NCBI GenBank assembly: GCA_903828675.1
Contig: CAIKND010000046.1
Location: forward strand, 1 to 50,647
Reading direction: 5' to 3'
Origin: an uncultured Acidobacteriaceae bacterium
GTDB lineage: Bacteria; Acidobacteriota; Terriglobia; Terriglobales; Acidobacteriaceae
Length of the DNA stretch: 50,647 bases
In this document: one piece after another, positions 1 to 7,722 of the stretch
Layout: the number at the start of each line of letters is the position of its first letter
Position numbering within the stretch: the stretch's first letter is position 1
Made by a program: the position numbers and the translations under genes
Notes under the pieces: generated by a model
What the model was told of the DNA's origin: nothing
What the model saw: the letters and a program-made list of their open reading frames with translations, nothing else
Databases searched by the model: none

Positions 1-243
1 GAGAAAACCCAGGCCAGCTACAACGGGCTCCTATCCCTTGCCGCCGCCCTCATCTGTTGGAGAAAGACCGTTTCTATTTACGGATAAGCTCTAAAGCCGT
101 GCCCTTTCAAAACAGCGGCGCAATAAGAGTTTTTCCGCAGCTTGTAAAGCCCCACATTGATTTCGCTGGGCTTATGCACGGGCTGAAGGCCGTACCCTCC
201 ACTTCCACCGATCATCAGGCGTTTTTCAACAAGTTCCTAGGTC
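1..243. other. Non-coding left edge with degenerate repeat-like sequence
   Basis: I see no convincing gene here. The stretch carries phrases such as 'gccgtgccctttcaaa' (about 95-110) and 'cgggctgaaggccgta' (about 179-194), which resemble 'ccgcaccctttcaaag' and 'gcacggctgaagctgtgcc' near 12668-12716. These look like decayed copies of a dispersed intergenic repeat. An 82-codon plus-strand reading frame crosses it but has no family resemblance and runs over the tail tube stop, so I leave it out. The contig edge truncates the region. Confidence 0.4.
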
Positions 244-750
244 TTATGTCTGCGCTGGCGGGACTACCGATGTGTCTCGCTCCCAGCCTTCGTTCTGAAG
301 GGTGATGCGCTCGATGAGCACCGCTGCGACGTTGGCATCGAGCGGAGCCATTGCCTGGTACTCGGACGGCCAGCAGCGGTAGACCCTGTAGGCGCGAACC
401 ATTTGGCCGGCCTCGTTGTAGAGTTCGATGGAAATATTCTTACGGAACTCGTTGAGCGAAGACTCCACGCCGAAACCCGCGCCGAACTGCCACACCAGAT
501 TGGCCCAGCTTTCGAAGGACGGATCATCGGTGAGGCCTCGCTCGATGGTAATGGGCTCGAATCCGGTGAGTCCGGTGGATTTACGGCTGTTGCTTGGATC
601 GCCGCTTTCGCGGCTCACCAGCACTTCAGTTGTACGCAACAGGCCTGAGACCCGCACGATAGCTGGAATGTACTTGCCATCCCATTTGACCCGGAAGTTG
701 AAGTTCTTGTAGGGATCGAAGCGCGCTGGATTGGTAGGAAACTCTGCCAT
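244..750 (-). CDS. Contractile-injection-system tail tube protein (gp19 type, orphan)
   Basis: 168 residues. The N-terminus (DPYKNFNFRVKWDGKY), the central ERGLTDDPSFESWAN segment, 'LYNEAGQMVRAYRVYRCWPS' and 'LDANVAAVLIERITLQNEGW' match the tail tube family (T4 gp19-like, TIGR02241) found in extracellular contractile injection systems and tailed phages. This family stacks as hexameric rings that form the inner tube driven into a target. The start at MAEFPTNP is the family's usual start. It has no ribosome site but a TATGCT box 7 bases upstream; an ATG at 762 would add four residues. The frame stays open to 969 through a proline-rich run that is only the complement of a G-rich tract. No sheath, baseplate or ATPase gene is near. 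The contig end is 243 bases downstream, so a lost partner cannot be excluded. Confidence 0.85.
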   Translation of the reverse strand: MAEFPTNPARFDPYKNFNFRVKWDGKYIPAIVRVSGLLRTTEVLVSRESGDPSNSRKSTGLTGFEPITIERGLTDDPSFESWANLVWQFGAGFGVESSLNEFRKNISIELYNEAGQMVRAYRVYRCWPSEYQAMAPLDANVAAVLIERITLQNEGWERDTSVVPPAQT

Positions 751-865
751 GCGTGGAAGCATAGCACTGAAATCATGGCGAGATGAACTTGAATTTTGCG
801 ATGGATACGCGGTTCGAGGCTGCAAGAGGCGGATTGCGCCTGGGTTCACAGCTTCATGTGGGTCA

Positions 866-910
866 GGGAGGGGGGGTGGGTAGGGAGGGTAGGGAGGGGG
901 GTGGGGTGGG
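866..910 (+). repeat. G-rich low-complexity tract, potential G-quadruplex
   Basis: Forty-five bases of almost only G with single A or T spacers, with more than four runs of three or more G. This fits a quadruplex-forming sequence on the plus strand. It lies just upstream of the minus-strand tail tube gene. Its first 19 bases (866-884) recur exactly at 50560-50578, immediately before the sequencing adapter. Confidence 0.7.
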
Positions 911-1314
911 TGCTTGCGGACCTGGTTCCGGTGACGGCTCGAATGGGCTCGAAATCTCCGGCAGTGCAATGCGGCTTCATCCCTGTTTAACCTCTAGAAC
1001 CATTGTGCGCCAACGGAGGGATATCTTATGCAAAAGTGCGGAAGGGAAAATAGGCAGTCTTAGAGCATAGCTATGCTGGATAATAACGTGTTTATTTTCA
1101 TATATTTATTGAATTTATGAATCGCGCGCCGACAAGGACATGGGCCCCATTGGGCAGCGCGTTGAATAGTCCGAGTGATGCGGTTGAAGTAGAGGCAGCG
1201 AGTCAGCCCCTGCTGCGCGGGGTTAGCAAGTTAGCGAGTTAGCGGGTGATGCTCGGCGACGAACTTCATCCCCGCGCAGATCGGCTAGGCCGGTGGACGA
1301 CCAGCCTGGGATCA

Positions 1315-1350
1315 ATTCAGGGGCATGAATGCCCCTGCTCCCTCCGGAAA
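1315..1350 (+). repeat. Dispersed palindromic repeat, copy 1 (CAGGGGCAT..ATGCCCCTG)
   Basis: A perfect 20-bp inverted repeat with a 2-base centre (1318-1337) followed by 'ctccctccggaaagacg'. The same unit, including the non-palindromic tail 'ctccctcc', occurs at 12805-12839. It lies just before the glycosyltransferase and lets that gene's frame appear open too far upstream. Confidence 0.75.
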
Positions 1351-1412
1351 GACGGCCATATCGAGAGACATTGAGATTCGCGAGGGGAGCTTGCCGGTTT
1401 ATTCTTGGCACG

Positions 1413-2186
1413 ATGCCCGAGACGATTTCTGTTGTTCTGATTACGCTGAATGAGGCGGCAAATTTGCCGCGCACGCTGGCGAGCGTGGGTTTTGCGCAGG
1501 ATCTGGTCGTCGTGGACTCGGGGTCATCGGACGAGACGCTGGAGATTGCGCGGAGAGCCGGCGCGCGGGTTTTCGTAGAGCCGTGGAAAGGGTTTGCCGG
1601 GCAGAAGAACTCGGCTATTGCCTATGCGGCTGGGGACTGGGTGCTGTCTCTGGATGCCGATGAGGAAGTAAGCCCGGAACTAGCCCTGGAGATCGAGTTG
1701 CTGCTGGCTGGCAAGCCGGAGTGCAGCGCCTATCGGATTCCGCGGCTCAATCACTTTCTGGGCAAGCCGCTGCGCCACGGCGGCTATTGGCCTGACCCCA
1801 AGTTGCGGCTGTTCCGGCGGGGTTCGGCGCTGTTCAAGGAGCGTGCGGTCCACGAGACGATGAAGGCAACAGGGGCGGTGGGCACGCTGAAGAGTCCCCT
1901 GCTGCACCACTGCTACCCGACGCTCGAAGAGTATGTGGAGCACATGAACCGCTACAGCACGGTGGCCGCGCGGATGATGGTGGAGGCGGGCCGGGCTCCG
2001 AGGTCGGCGGCGGGGCTGGCGTGGAATGGGCTGCTGAATCCGGCGGCAACGTTTATTTATAACTACATTTTCCGGTTGGGGTTTCTGGATGGGAGCGCTG
2101 GGCTGCTGCAGCATCTGAACCACTCGGTCTATATCCACTGGAAGTTTGTTAAGGCGTGGCAGGCGGCGAAGGGCAGGCAGTCATAG
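1413..2186 (+). CDS. Family 2 glycosyltransferase (WaaE/KdtX-like)
   Basis: 257 residues. The GT-A fold start 'ISVVLITLNEAANLPRTLAS', the acceptor/donor motif 'VDSGSSDET' and the metal-binding 'LDADEE' are typical of GT2 enzymes. The later 'RRGSALFKERAVHE' and 'LHHCYPTLEEYVEHMNRYS' match the WaaE/KdtX branch that adds hexose to lipopolysaccharide core. It probably acts at the inner face of the cytoplasmic membrane on envelope glycan; the exact sugar cannot be read. I chose ATG 1413 because the frame upstream (from 1329) is only the repeat at 1315-1350. There is no ribosome site; a TATTCT box lies 7 bases before the ATG. Confidence 0.88.
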   Translation: MPETISVVLITLNEAANLPRTLASVGFAQDLVVVDSGSSDETLEIARRAGARVFVEPWKGFAGQKNSAIAYAAGDWVLSLDADEEVSPELALEIELLLAGKPECSAYRIPRLNHFLGKPLRHGGYWPDPKLRLFRRGSALFKERAVHETMKATGAVGTLKSPLLHHCYPTLEEYVEHMNRYSTVAARMMVEAGRAPRSAAGLAWNGLLNPAATFIYNYIFRLGFLDGSAGLLQHLNHSVYIHWKFVKAWQAAKGRQS

Positions 2187-2312
2187 GCGGTGATGGCCGT
2201 GGCCCGCTACGAAGTTGATCATGCGCAGCAAGAGGAGCAGAACGGCAAGCGCCACGGCGACTGCGATGAGCAGGCTGTGTTTGCGCGGGGTTGGTTTGGG
2301 CTTGCGGGTCAT
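2181..2312 (-). CDS. Small single-pass membrane protein, 43 residues
   Basis: A short gene whose last 6 bases overlap, tail to tail, the end of the glycosyltransferase. The product has a basic N-terminus (MTRKPKPTPRKH), one hydrophobic segment of about 16 residues rich in A, V and L (residues 14-29), and a histidine-rich tail (GHGHHRL). The positive-inside pattern fits a small inner-membrane protein with the His tail outside. No strong ribosome site is visible. I do not recognise a family. The case rests on the coherent amphitopology, so it remains tentative. Confidence 0.42.
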   Translation of the reverse strand: MTRKPKPTPRKHSLLIAVAVALAVLLLLLRMINFVAGHGHHRL

Positions 2313-2519
2313 GGTGCGGGGCGGGTTCGTTGATGACGTGATTTTACAGGCGGGCGCTGGGGTGGGTTTCGGGGCGGATGGTTTGGTCCGGTGCGGATTG
2401 GATTCTGTGAGAAGGTGACTTCAGGGTGGGCGTTGATACGCCTGCGAAACAACAATTCGTCCGTATCGGGGAAGTTGCGACATAATAGAAGCTCTCCGGC
2501 GAAATTCCATGAGGCATTC

Positions 2520-2906
2520 ATGAAGGGATTAGTCTTTGACTTCGCTCGCGGACCAGCCGCACTTCTTTGGGTGTGCTTTGTTGGCCCATAGATCGCTCGT
2601 TTGTGTGGCATCCCAGTACGGGCGGCATTCTGGACAATGGATCGAGAAGGCCATCGCCTCACGCGATTCCAATTCGTCTGGGCATTTGGGGTGCTGGTAA
2701 TTGGCCTTGGCTTGTTCATATTCAATTTAGATTCTGACGTCATCCAACGGGTTCTTCAGGAGGAACGGTGGAGCGCGAAGTTGGCCGAATTAGGATTCTT
2801 GCTCGCACTTTCCGTTTTTATGGGTGTCGTGATCGGGCTCTGGTGTGCACCAACGCAGATTGGCGAATCCCCAGTCACAGAGCTTGACCTATCTCGTCGA
2901 AAGTGA
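2520..2906 (+). pseudogene. Small membrane protein interrupted by an in-frame TAG
   Basis: An ATG at 2520, with a GAGG 6-9 bases upstream and a CATAAT box near 2481, opens 23 codons ending in a hydrophobic run (AALLWVCFVGP). A TAG follows at 2589-2591. The same frame continues without another stop to 2906 and encodes two more hydrophobic segments (FQFVWAFGVLVIGLGLFIF and FLLALSVFMGVVIGLW). The pieces read as one membrane protein of about 128 residues broken by one nonsense codon. Alternatives: a functional 101-residue protein starting at TTG 2601, or an 89-residue form from ATG 2637. No family recognised. Base composition is less GC-rich than its neighbours. Confidence 0.4.
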
Positions 2907-3019
2907 TCGCTTTCGCGTAGATCAGGCGGTGGGACAACCATCATTTGGATTGCGTCTGCGGATTCCGTTTGTATGGTCGCCTATTCGGATGTAACGATCC
3001 TTTGAAACTCTCAAAGGCC

Positions 3020-3050
3020 GCCGCAGATCTTCACTACGTTCAGATGACAC
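3020..3050 (+). repeat. 'HPERSEG' dispersed repeat, copy 1 (degenerate)
   Basis: Reads ccgcagatcttcactacg then ttcagatgacac. Compared with the copy at 3331-3362 it lacks a few bases, so the usual complementarity between the TCCTTC side and the CAGGATGA side is weaker. Confidence 0.55.
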
Positions 3051-3177
3051 TGCTGTGGGTAGAGGATGATGGCGCCGGACGGGCATTGTGGTCGGATGGT
3101 TGGCTATTCGTCCCCAACCCTTGCGGCAGAGAAGAACCGCAAGCAAGGTGCACGGGGAAGATTTGGGATCGTACTAT

Positions 3178-3214
3178 TCCAGGTCCCCAAAAGCGAGGGA
3201 CCCGGGGCACCCGG
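3178..3214 (+). repeat. GGGGCACC-tailed palindromic element, copy 1
   Basis: A hairpin with GGTCCC/GGGACC stem and an AAAAGC-type loop, followed by the asymmetric tail GGGGCACCCGG. It matches nine other elements in this window in layout, with a stem sequence of its own. Confidence 0.65.
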
Positions 3215-3330
3215 CTTTCCCACGATAGTGTTCATTTGTCATGCTTCGACATTGCAGCTTCTCGTCAGCCTCCGGGTTGTGGTTAATCGTCGGCAAACCG
3301 GAAGTAACGCCAATTTGAATCTCAACGGCA

Positions 3331-3362
3331 GCCGCAGATCCTTCACTTCGTTCAGGATGACA
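3331..3362 (+). repeat. 'HPERSEG' dispersed repeat, copy 2
   Basis: Reads gccgcagatccttcacttcg then ttcaggatgaca. Short arms (TCCT..AGGA) are complementary around a TTCACTTCGTTC core. The reverse strand translates to CHPERSEGS, which identifies the class. Confidence 0.65.
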
Positions 3363-3434
3363 GTTCAATTTTGTGGGTGGGGTAACTGCCGGATTTTATG
3401 CTTCACTAAAAGCGCGAGGGTTAGTTTGTTGCTG

Positions 3435-3475
3435 TCCCACCCATTCGCAAAGTGCGCGAATGGATGGGGCACGGG
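3435..3475 (+). repeat. GGGGCACC-tailed palindromic element, copy 2
   Basis: Stem CCATTCGC/GCGAATGG with a short AAAGT-type loop, flanked by TCCCAC on the left and TGGGGCACGGGG on the right. It lies just beyond the 3' end of the minus-strand transporter. Confidence 0.65.
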
Positions 3476-3540
3476 GCTTGGTTGGGACTGGGAGATAGAG
3501 GGGCACGGGGCGAGGGCGTGCTGCCCTCGCCCCGGTTGCT

Positions 3541-4794
3541 TTATGCGGTGATGGTGCGGGTTGGTTTGGATCCCCAGAGGCCGTAGTAGGCGATGTAGAG
3601 ATAGCAGATGACCGGGATCACAAAGGAGTGCTGGATGCCGACCTTGTCTGCCAGAGCGCCGATGAGATAGGGGATGACGGCTCCGCCGACAACCGCGGTC
3701 ATGATGAGGCCTGAGCCTTTGCTGGTCATGGGGCCGAGTCCGGCGATGCCCAGCGTGAAGATGTTGGGGAACATGATGGAGTTGAAGAATCCGCAGAGAA
3801 CCAGGGCCCAGATGGCCACATTGCCCGAGGTGAACATGGAGACGGCAATGAGGGCGGCGGCGGCAAAGCCGAAGATGCTGACCAGCTTGCCGGACTTGAC
3901 CTTGGTGAGAATCCAGGAGCCGAGGAGGCGGCCGACGAGTGCGCCAGCCCAGTAGAGAGAGACCAGGAAGGACGCGGTCTTGAGCGAACTCATTCCCTGG
4001 GTCTTGAAGTAGTTGACGGCGATAGAGGCCAGGCCGACTTCCACTCCCACATAGAAAAAGATGCCGAGCGCGGCGAGGACGGTGTGCTTGTACCTCCAGA
4101 TGCTGCGGCTGAGAACGGGATCGCCCTGCTTGCCGGGACGGAAGGAGACGGTCTCGGCGATGGCGGGCAGATGGGAGAATGCAACGGCTACTCCCAGAAC
4201 AAGCAGGGCGGCGGCGATGACGATATAGGGTCCGCGCACGGTGTCAGCAATGCCGGCCTTGGTGGAGAACTTTTCTGGATCAGTGAGGATGAATGCTCCG
4301 GCAACGACGGGGGCCAGGGTGCCGCCGAGCGAGTTGAGGGCCTGCGCCAGGGTAAGGCGGATGGGAGCGCTATGCTCTGGCCCGAGGATGGATACGTAGG
4401 GATTGGCGGAGGTCTGAAGAGCGGTGATGCCAGCACCCACGACGAAGACGGCGGTGAGAAAGAGCGGGAAGCTGACGAGCTTGGCGGCGGGGACGAAGAG
4501 CAGGCAGCCAGCCACCTGGATGAACAGCGAGACCACCATGGTGCGCTTGTAACCGATGACCTCAATCAGCTTGGACGTGGGGGAGGCGAAGACGAAGTAG
4601 GCGAGAAAGAACGCCGACTCGGCCAACATTGCCAGCTTGTAGGGAAGGTCGAAGATGGAACGTAGATGGGGCACGAGCGCCATGTTCAGGTTGGTGATGA
4701 ACCCGAAGATGAAGAACAACGCGGTGACGGTGATGAAGGGGATCAGGTATCCGGGCGAGGTGAGCGCCGCCGACGGTTTGGATTGTGCAGCCAT
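3541..4794 (-). CDS. FucP-type sugar:proton symporter (major facilitator)
   Basis: 417 residues with about 12 hydrophobic segments. The opening 'FIFGFITNLNMALVPHL' and the 'QTSANPYVSILGP' segment of helix 4 are hallmarks of the fucose/galactose/glucose:H+ symporter family (FHS, FucP and GluP), which takes up hexoses or deoxyhexoses with protons. Length is normal. The start is supported by GGGAG 10 bases upstream. It stands alone, divergent from the ferritin/VIT1 gene, with no sugar kinase or isomerase nearby, so the substrate cannot be assigned. Confidence 0.88.
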   Translation of the reverse strand: MAAQSKPSAALTSPGYLIPFITVTALFFIFGFITNLNMALVPHLRSIFDLPYKLAMLAESAFFLAYFVFASPTSKLIEVIGYKRTMVVSLFIQVAGCLLFVPAAKLVSFPLFLTAVFVVGAGITALQTSANPYVSILGPEHSAPIRLTLAQALNSLGGTLAPVVAGAFILTDPEKFSTKAGIADTVRGPYIVIAAALLVLGVAVAFSHLPAIAETVSFRPGKQGDPVLSRSIWRYKHTVLAALGIFFYVGVEVGLASIAVNYFKTQGMSSLKTASFLVSLYWAGALVGRLLGSWILTKVKSGKLVSIFGFAAAALIAVSMFTSGNVAIWALVLCGFFNSIMFPNIFTLGIAGLGPMTSKGSGLIMTAVVGGAVIPYLIGALADKVGIQHSFVIPVICYLYIAYYGLWGSKPTRTITA

Positions 4795-5036
4795 AGAACG
4801 TTTCTCCCTGCATGCTCAGTTGGAATTGCCGGTTGATTCTGTGTTCTCTTGCCTGGGGCAGACAAACGCTTGCCGTGCCCGTTCCACGTTTCAAGGGGGA
4901 AACGATTGGCAAGTACGCAGACAACACTATACGGCAGACCGCACTGCTGGAAAGTGATTGTGCCCACCGGCAACTGCCCGGCTACCTGCGGAGGCGCGAT
5001 TTCCGTTATTCTCAGGGGACAGGCGAGGAGAAACAG

Positions 5037-6242
5037 ATGGCGATTGCAGTGTTGAGCGGCGCAAAACTGAAGAAGGTTCTGGCTGCCCTGGAGGGCAACT
5101 GGCAGGCGGAGATCGAGGCCTTCCACACCTACCAAACGCTGGCTGACCGCGACACTGACCCGGTGCGCGCGCAGGTGTTGCGTCACCTGGCCGGGGCTGA
5201 ATGGGAACACGCAGCGTTGTGGCACGGGCGCATCCTTGAGTTGGGCGGGCCGGAGCCGGTGTATCACGGCAGTCCCGGGGGCGAGGCCGATTCGCTGGCG
5301 AATCGCGCGGGCGGCGTGCGGATGGCGCTGCGACGGCTGGAGATTGAAGAGAGCCGCCACATTGCCAGCTACGGCGAGCAGTTGAAGGCCCTGGGCGACG
5401 AGGGGTCAACCGCGATTCTGGACCATGTAATTGAGGACGAAAAGGACCATTACCGCGAACTCGGGTCGCTGCTGCGGGGGCACTATACGGCTCCGGCGGG
5501 AGCGCCGCGGATTGACGCCAAGGCGGTTCTGGACGAGATGCTTGCGAAGCGGGCGCAGGGACGCAAGCAGCCGGGCGCGTGGATTGGGGACGCTATTTAT
5601 GGCGTGAACGACGGGCTGGGCGCGATTTTCGGTATCGTGTCGGGCGTGTCGGGCGCGACGGCGGGCGACAGCAAGTACGTGCTGCTGGCGGGGCTTTCGG
5701 GACTGATTGCTTCGGCGCTTTCGATGGGTTCGGGGGCTTACCTGGCGGCCAAGAGCGAGCGGGAAATTTACCATGCGGAGCTGGCGCGCGAGCGCGAGGC
5801 AATCGAGATGAACGGCCCGGAGGCGCGCGAACTGCTGTCGCTTTATTACCAGGTGAAAGGCTTACCGGAGGAAGACGCGCAGAACATGGTGAACCACATC
5901 GCGAGCGATCCGGAGCAGTTGCTGCGGGTGTTGGCGAGCGAACGGCTGGGCACCAGCGAGGAGGCGCTGTCGAATCCACTGGTCTCGGCGGGGTCGGGCG
6001 CGCTGTCGACGGCGATTGGGGCGGCCATTCCGATTATCCCGTTCTTCTTTTTGCAGGGCATTGAGGCGGTGATTGCAGCAGCCGTGATCTCGTTGCTCGC
6101 GCACTTTGCGGTGGGCGCGGCAAAGAGTCTGATTACGGTTCGGTCGTGGTGGTCTTCGGGAATGGAGATGACTATTGTGGGCGCGCTGGAAGGCGCTGTG
6201 ACGTACGGAATCGGCGTTTTGCTGGGCAAGGGCGGGATGTAA
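5037..6242 (+). CDS. Ferritin-like / VIT1 fusion iron exporter (MbfA-like)
   Basis: 401 residues in two parts. Residues 1-145 form a rubrerythrin-like four-helix domain with di-iron motifs E27..H30, E55xxH58, E105xxH108 and E135xxH138. Residues 178-401 form a VIT1/CCC1 membrane transporter ('GDAIYGVNDGLGAIFGIVSG' start and four further hydrophobic segments). MbfA proteins of this design export iron, or load it across the inner membrane, and protect against peroxide stress. ATG 5037 is chosen for the GGAG site 6-9 bases upstream; the frame runs open to 4812 without coding character. I see no Irr or Fur box. Followed by a palindromic repeat. Confidence 0.88.
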   Translation: MAIAVLSGAKLKKVLAALEGNWQAEIEAFHTYQTLADRDTDPVRAQVLRHLAGAEWEHAALWHGRILELGGPEPVYHGSPGGEADSLANRAGGVRMALRRLEIEESRHIASYGEQLKALGDEGSTAILDHVIEDEKDHYRELGSLLRGHYTAPAGAPRIDAKAVLDEMLAKRAQGRKQPGAWIGDAIYGVNDGLGAIFGIVSGVSGATAGDSKYVLLAGLSGLIASALSMGSGAYLAAKSEREIYHAELAREREAIEMNGPEARELLSLYYQVKGLPEEDAQNMVNHIASDPEQLLRVLASERLGTSEEALSNPLVSAGSGALSTAIGAAIPIIPFFFLQGIEAVIAAAVISLLAHFAVGAAKSLITVRSWWSSGMEMTIVGALEGAVTYGIGVLLGKGGM

Positions 6243-6327
6243 GGGGTAGTCAGCCAGGAGGGCGCAGGCGCCGGCTGCCCAAGCCTGTCGCGGCCTTTTG
6301 TTCCGGCCCATAAGGAGTGATGAGCCA

Positions 6328-6370
6328 TCCCACCCTTGCGCCAGAAAAAAGGCGCAAGGATGGGGCACGG
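6328..6370 (+). repeat. GGGGCACC-tailed palindromic element, copy 3
   Basis: Nine-base perfect stem CCTTGCGCC/GGCGCAAGG around an A-rich 8-base loop, with TCCCA left and TGGGGCACGG right. It sits between two convergent genes, where it could also act as a weak terminator hairpin, though no T run follows. Confidence 0.7.
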
Positions 6371-6426
6371 AGCTGCAGTATTCAAGGGCCGGATGATTAG
6401 GGCGGCCGATAGCTGTCTCGCCCGGT

Positions 6427-6990
6427 CTACCTGTGGTGGTGCTTCTTCTTCTGCGGGACGCTCGGTTTATGCTCCTTGCGGGCTTTATGAGGGGTGATCA
6501 CGGGTTTGGGCGCGGGAGGCGGCACAGCGGAACTGGCAACGTCCGAGACCGCTTTCCAGAGGCCACTGGCCATTTTGCGATAGACGGTAACGTAGCTGCC
6601 GTGGTCGTTGATGATCTTTTTGGTCTGCGGGTCGGTCACAGTGAGCGTGTAGGAGCCTTGCGTATAGGCCAAGTCTCCCGCCTTTGACACTTCAACCTTG
6701 GACGCCTGAAATTTCAGCGTCATGGCGGGATCGGAGACCATCTGCTCCAGAGCTGAGTGGATGGCGTCACGGCCTGAGGTTGGCGGCATTCCCGGAACCA
6801 TGAGGACCGCGTCGGCGCCATAGTGGGCCGCGATTTTATCCGCGTCTTTGGATACGTAGTCCTGGTTCCATTGCGTTTCGATGGCCTTGATCGTCTGAAT
6901 TTCGGCATCGTGCGTACTGGCGGACTGGTTGCAGGCGGCGGCCAGAAGCGCGATGACACTTGCCCCGGCGAGAACGACAAATCGTTTCAT
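6427..6990 (-). CDS. SnoaL/DUF4440-like lipoprotein
   Basis: 187 residues. Residues 1-20 are a lipoprotein signal ending in the lipobox LAAAC (C20), so the protein should be anchored facing the periplasm. Residues about 28-150 match the SnoaL-like DUF4440 fold (IETQWNQDYVSKDADKIAAHY; GRDAIHSAL; DHGSYVTVYRK), a cone-shaped barrel used by ketosteroid isomerases and by many binding proteins of unknown role. The tail is proline-, lysine- and histidine-rich (KKKHHHR). A GGAGG site lies 10 bases before the start. It follows hypB by 39 bases on the same strand and could be co-transcribed, but no functional link is evident. Confidence 0.82.
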   Translation of the reverse strand: MKRFVVLAGASVIALLAAACNQSASTHDAEIQTIKAIETQWNQDYVSKDADKIAAHYGADAVLMVPGMPPTSGRDAIHSALEQMVSDPAMTLKFQASKVEVSKAGDLAYTQGSYTLTVTDPQTKKIINDHGSYVTVYRKMASGLWKAVSDVASSAVPPPAPKPVITPHKARKEHKPSVPQKKKHHHR

Positions 6991-7029
6991 TTTGACTTTC
7001 CTCCATTGGGGGTTTCAGGGATTGGGGAA

Positions 7030-7722
7030 TTAAAGGGGATCCTGGAGTCCATGGCGGGCTGTGTGGGCCTGGGCGAGATAGGCTAGCCAGTCGTCGATGC
7101 CCGCGCCGGTTTTTGCCGAGGTTTCGAAGATGCGGATGCCGGGGCGGATTTCATTGATGTTTTTGAGGGCCAGCTCGCGATTGAAACCGCAGGGCTCGGC
7201 GATGTCCATCTTGGTGATTACGGCTGCGTCGGCGGAGTTGAAGAGGGTGGGGTACTTGAGGGGTTTGTCTTCGCCCTCAGTGACACTGAGCAGGGCGACG
7301 CGGATCTTTTCGCCGAGGTCGTAGCTGGACGGGCAGACGAGATTGCCGACGTTCTCGATGAACAGGTAGTCGAGGCCAGCGAGTTCAACGCCTTCCCAGC
7401 CTTCGAGATGCTTGTTGATCATTTCGGCGTCGAGGTGGCAGATGCCGTGGGTATTGATCTGGCGGACCGGCGCACCGCTGGCGGCAAGACGGCGGGCATC
7501 GTTGTCGGTTTCGAGATCGCCGACCAGAGCGGCGACTTTCGCTCCACGAGCGCGCAGTTCGCGGAGAGTGTATTCCAGGAAGGCGGTTTTGCCGGTGCCG
7601 GGGCTTGAGACCAGGTTGAGGACGAGCACGCCGGCATCGACAAAGCGGCCGCGCAGGCCCGCAGCCAGTTCGTCGTTCTTCTTGAGTATTCCTCGCCGCA
7701 ATTCCACAATTCTGGTTGTCAT
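7030..7722 (-). CDS. hypB: Hydrogenase nickel incorporation GTPase HypB
   Basis: 230 residues. HypB is a SIMIBI GTPase that works with HypA to deliver nickel to [NiFe]-hydrogenase and, in some bacteria, urease. The P-loop SSPGTGKT is at residues 39-46. The metal-site residues of the G domain are present (THGICHLDA and ENVGNLVCP), as is TKMD for guanine binding. The N-terminus lacks both the CxxCGC site and the His-rich nickel-storage stretch of some homologues. Its ATG overlaps the hypA stop by 4 bases (ATGA), so translation is probably coupled. No hydrogenase, urease or hypCDEF gene lies in this window. Confidence 0.95.
   Translation of the reverse strand: MTTRIVELRRGILKKNDELAAGLRGRFVDAGVLVLNLVSSPGTGKTAFLEYTLRELRARGAKVAALVGDLETDNDARRLAASGAPVRQINTHGICHLDAEMINKHLEGWEGVELAGLDYLFIENVGNLVCPSSYDLGEKIRVALLSVTEGEDKPLKYPTLFNSADAAVITKMDIAEPCGFNRELALKNINEIRPGIRIFETSAKTGAGIDDWLAYLAQAHTARHGLQDPL

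Larger units (their letters stand above)
751..1412. other. Gene-free divergent region with G-rich tract, AT-rich patch and repeats
   Basis: This gap separates the tail tube gene from the divergent glycosyltransferase. It holds a G-rich tract (866-910), an AT-rich patch at about 1075-1120 unusual for this contig, a short 'gttagc' tandem at about 1220-1245, and a dispersed 20-bp palindrome at 1318-1337. I see no tRNA or supportable gene. Small reading frames here have no recognisable product. Confidence 0.5.
2907..3540. other. Repeat-filled intergenic region
   Basis: No supportable gene in 634 bases. It holds two copies of the 'CGCAGATC..TTCA..TTCAGGATGACA' repeat (3020-3050, 3331-3362) and two copies of the palindromic GGGGCACC-tailed element (3178-3214, 3435-3475). 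Reading frames of 64-161 codons here are translations of these repeats. One minus-strand frame begins MNCHPERSEGS, a known artefact peptide of this repeat class. Confidence 0.65.

Noticed and set aside
753..969. Upstream extension of the tail tube frame with a polyproline N-terminus
   Set aside because: The prolines are the complement of the G-rich tract; the family begins at MAEF.
1220..1250. 'gttagc' tandem considered as a CRISPR or iteron
   Set aside because: Only about three short imperfect units, no spacers and no replication or cas gene nearby.
3066..3551. 161-codon and other frames in the repeat-rich gap
   Set aside because: They translate dispersed repeats (including CHPERSEGS artefacts) and have no independent support.
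4084..4665. 193-codon plus-strand frame opposite the FucP-like transporter
   Set aside because: Antisense shadow of a clear transporter gene, glycine- and aspartate-rich, no family.
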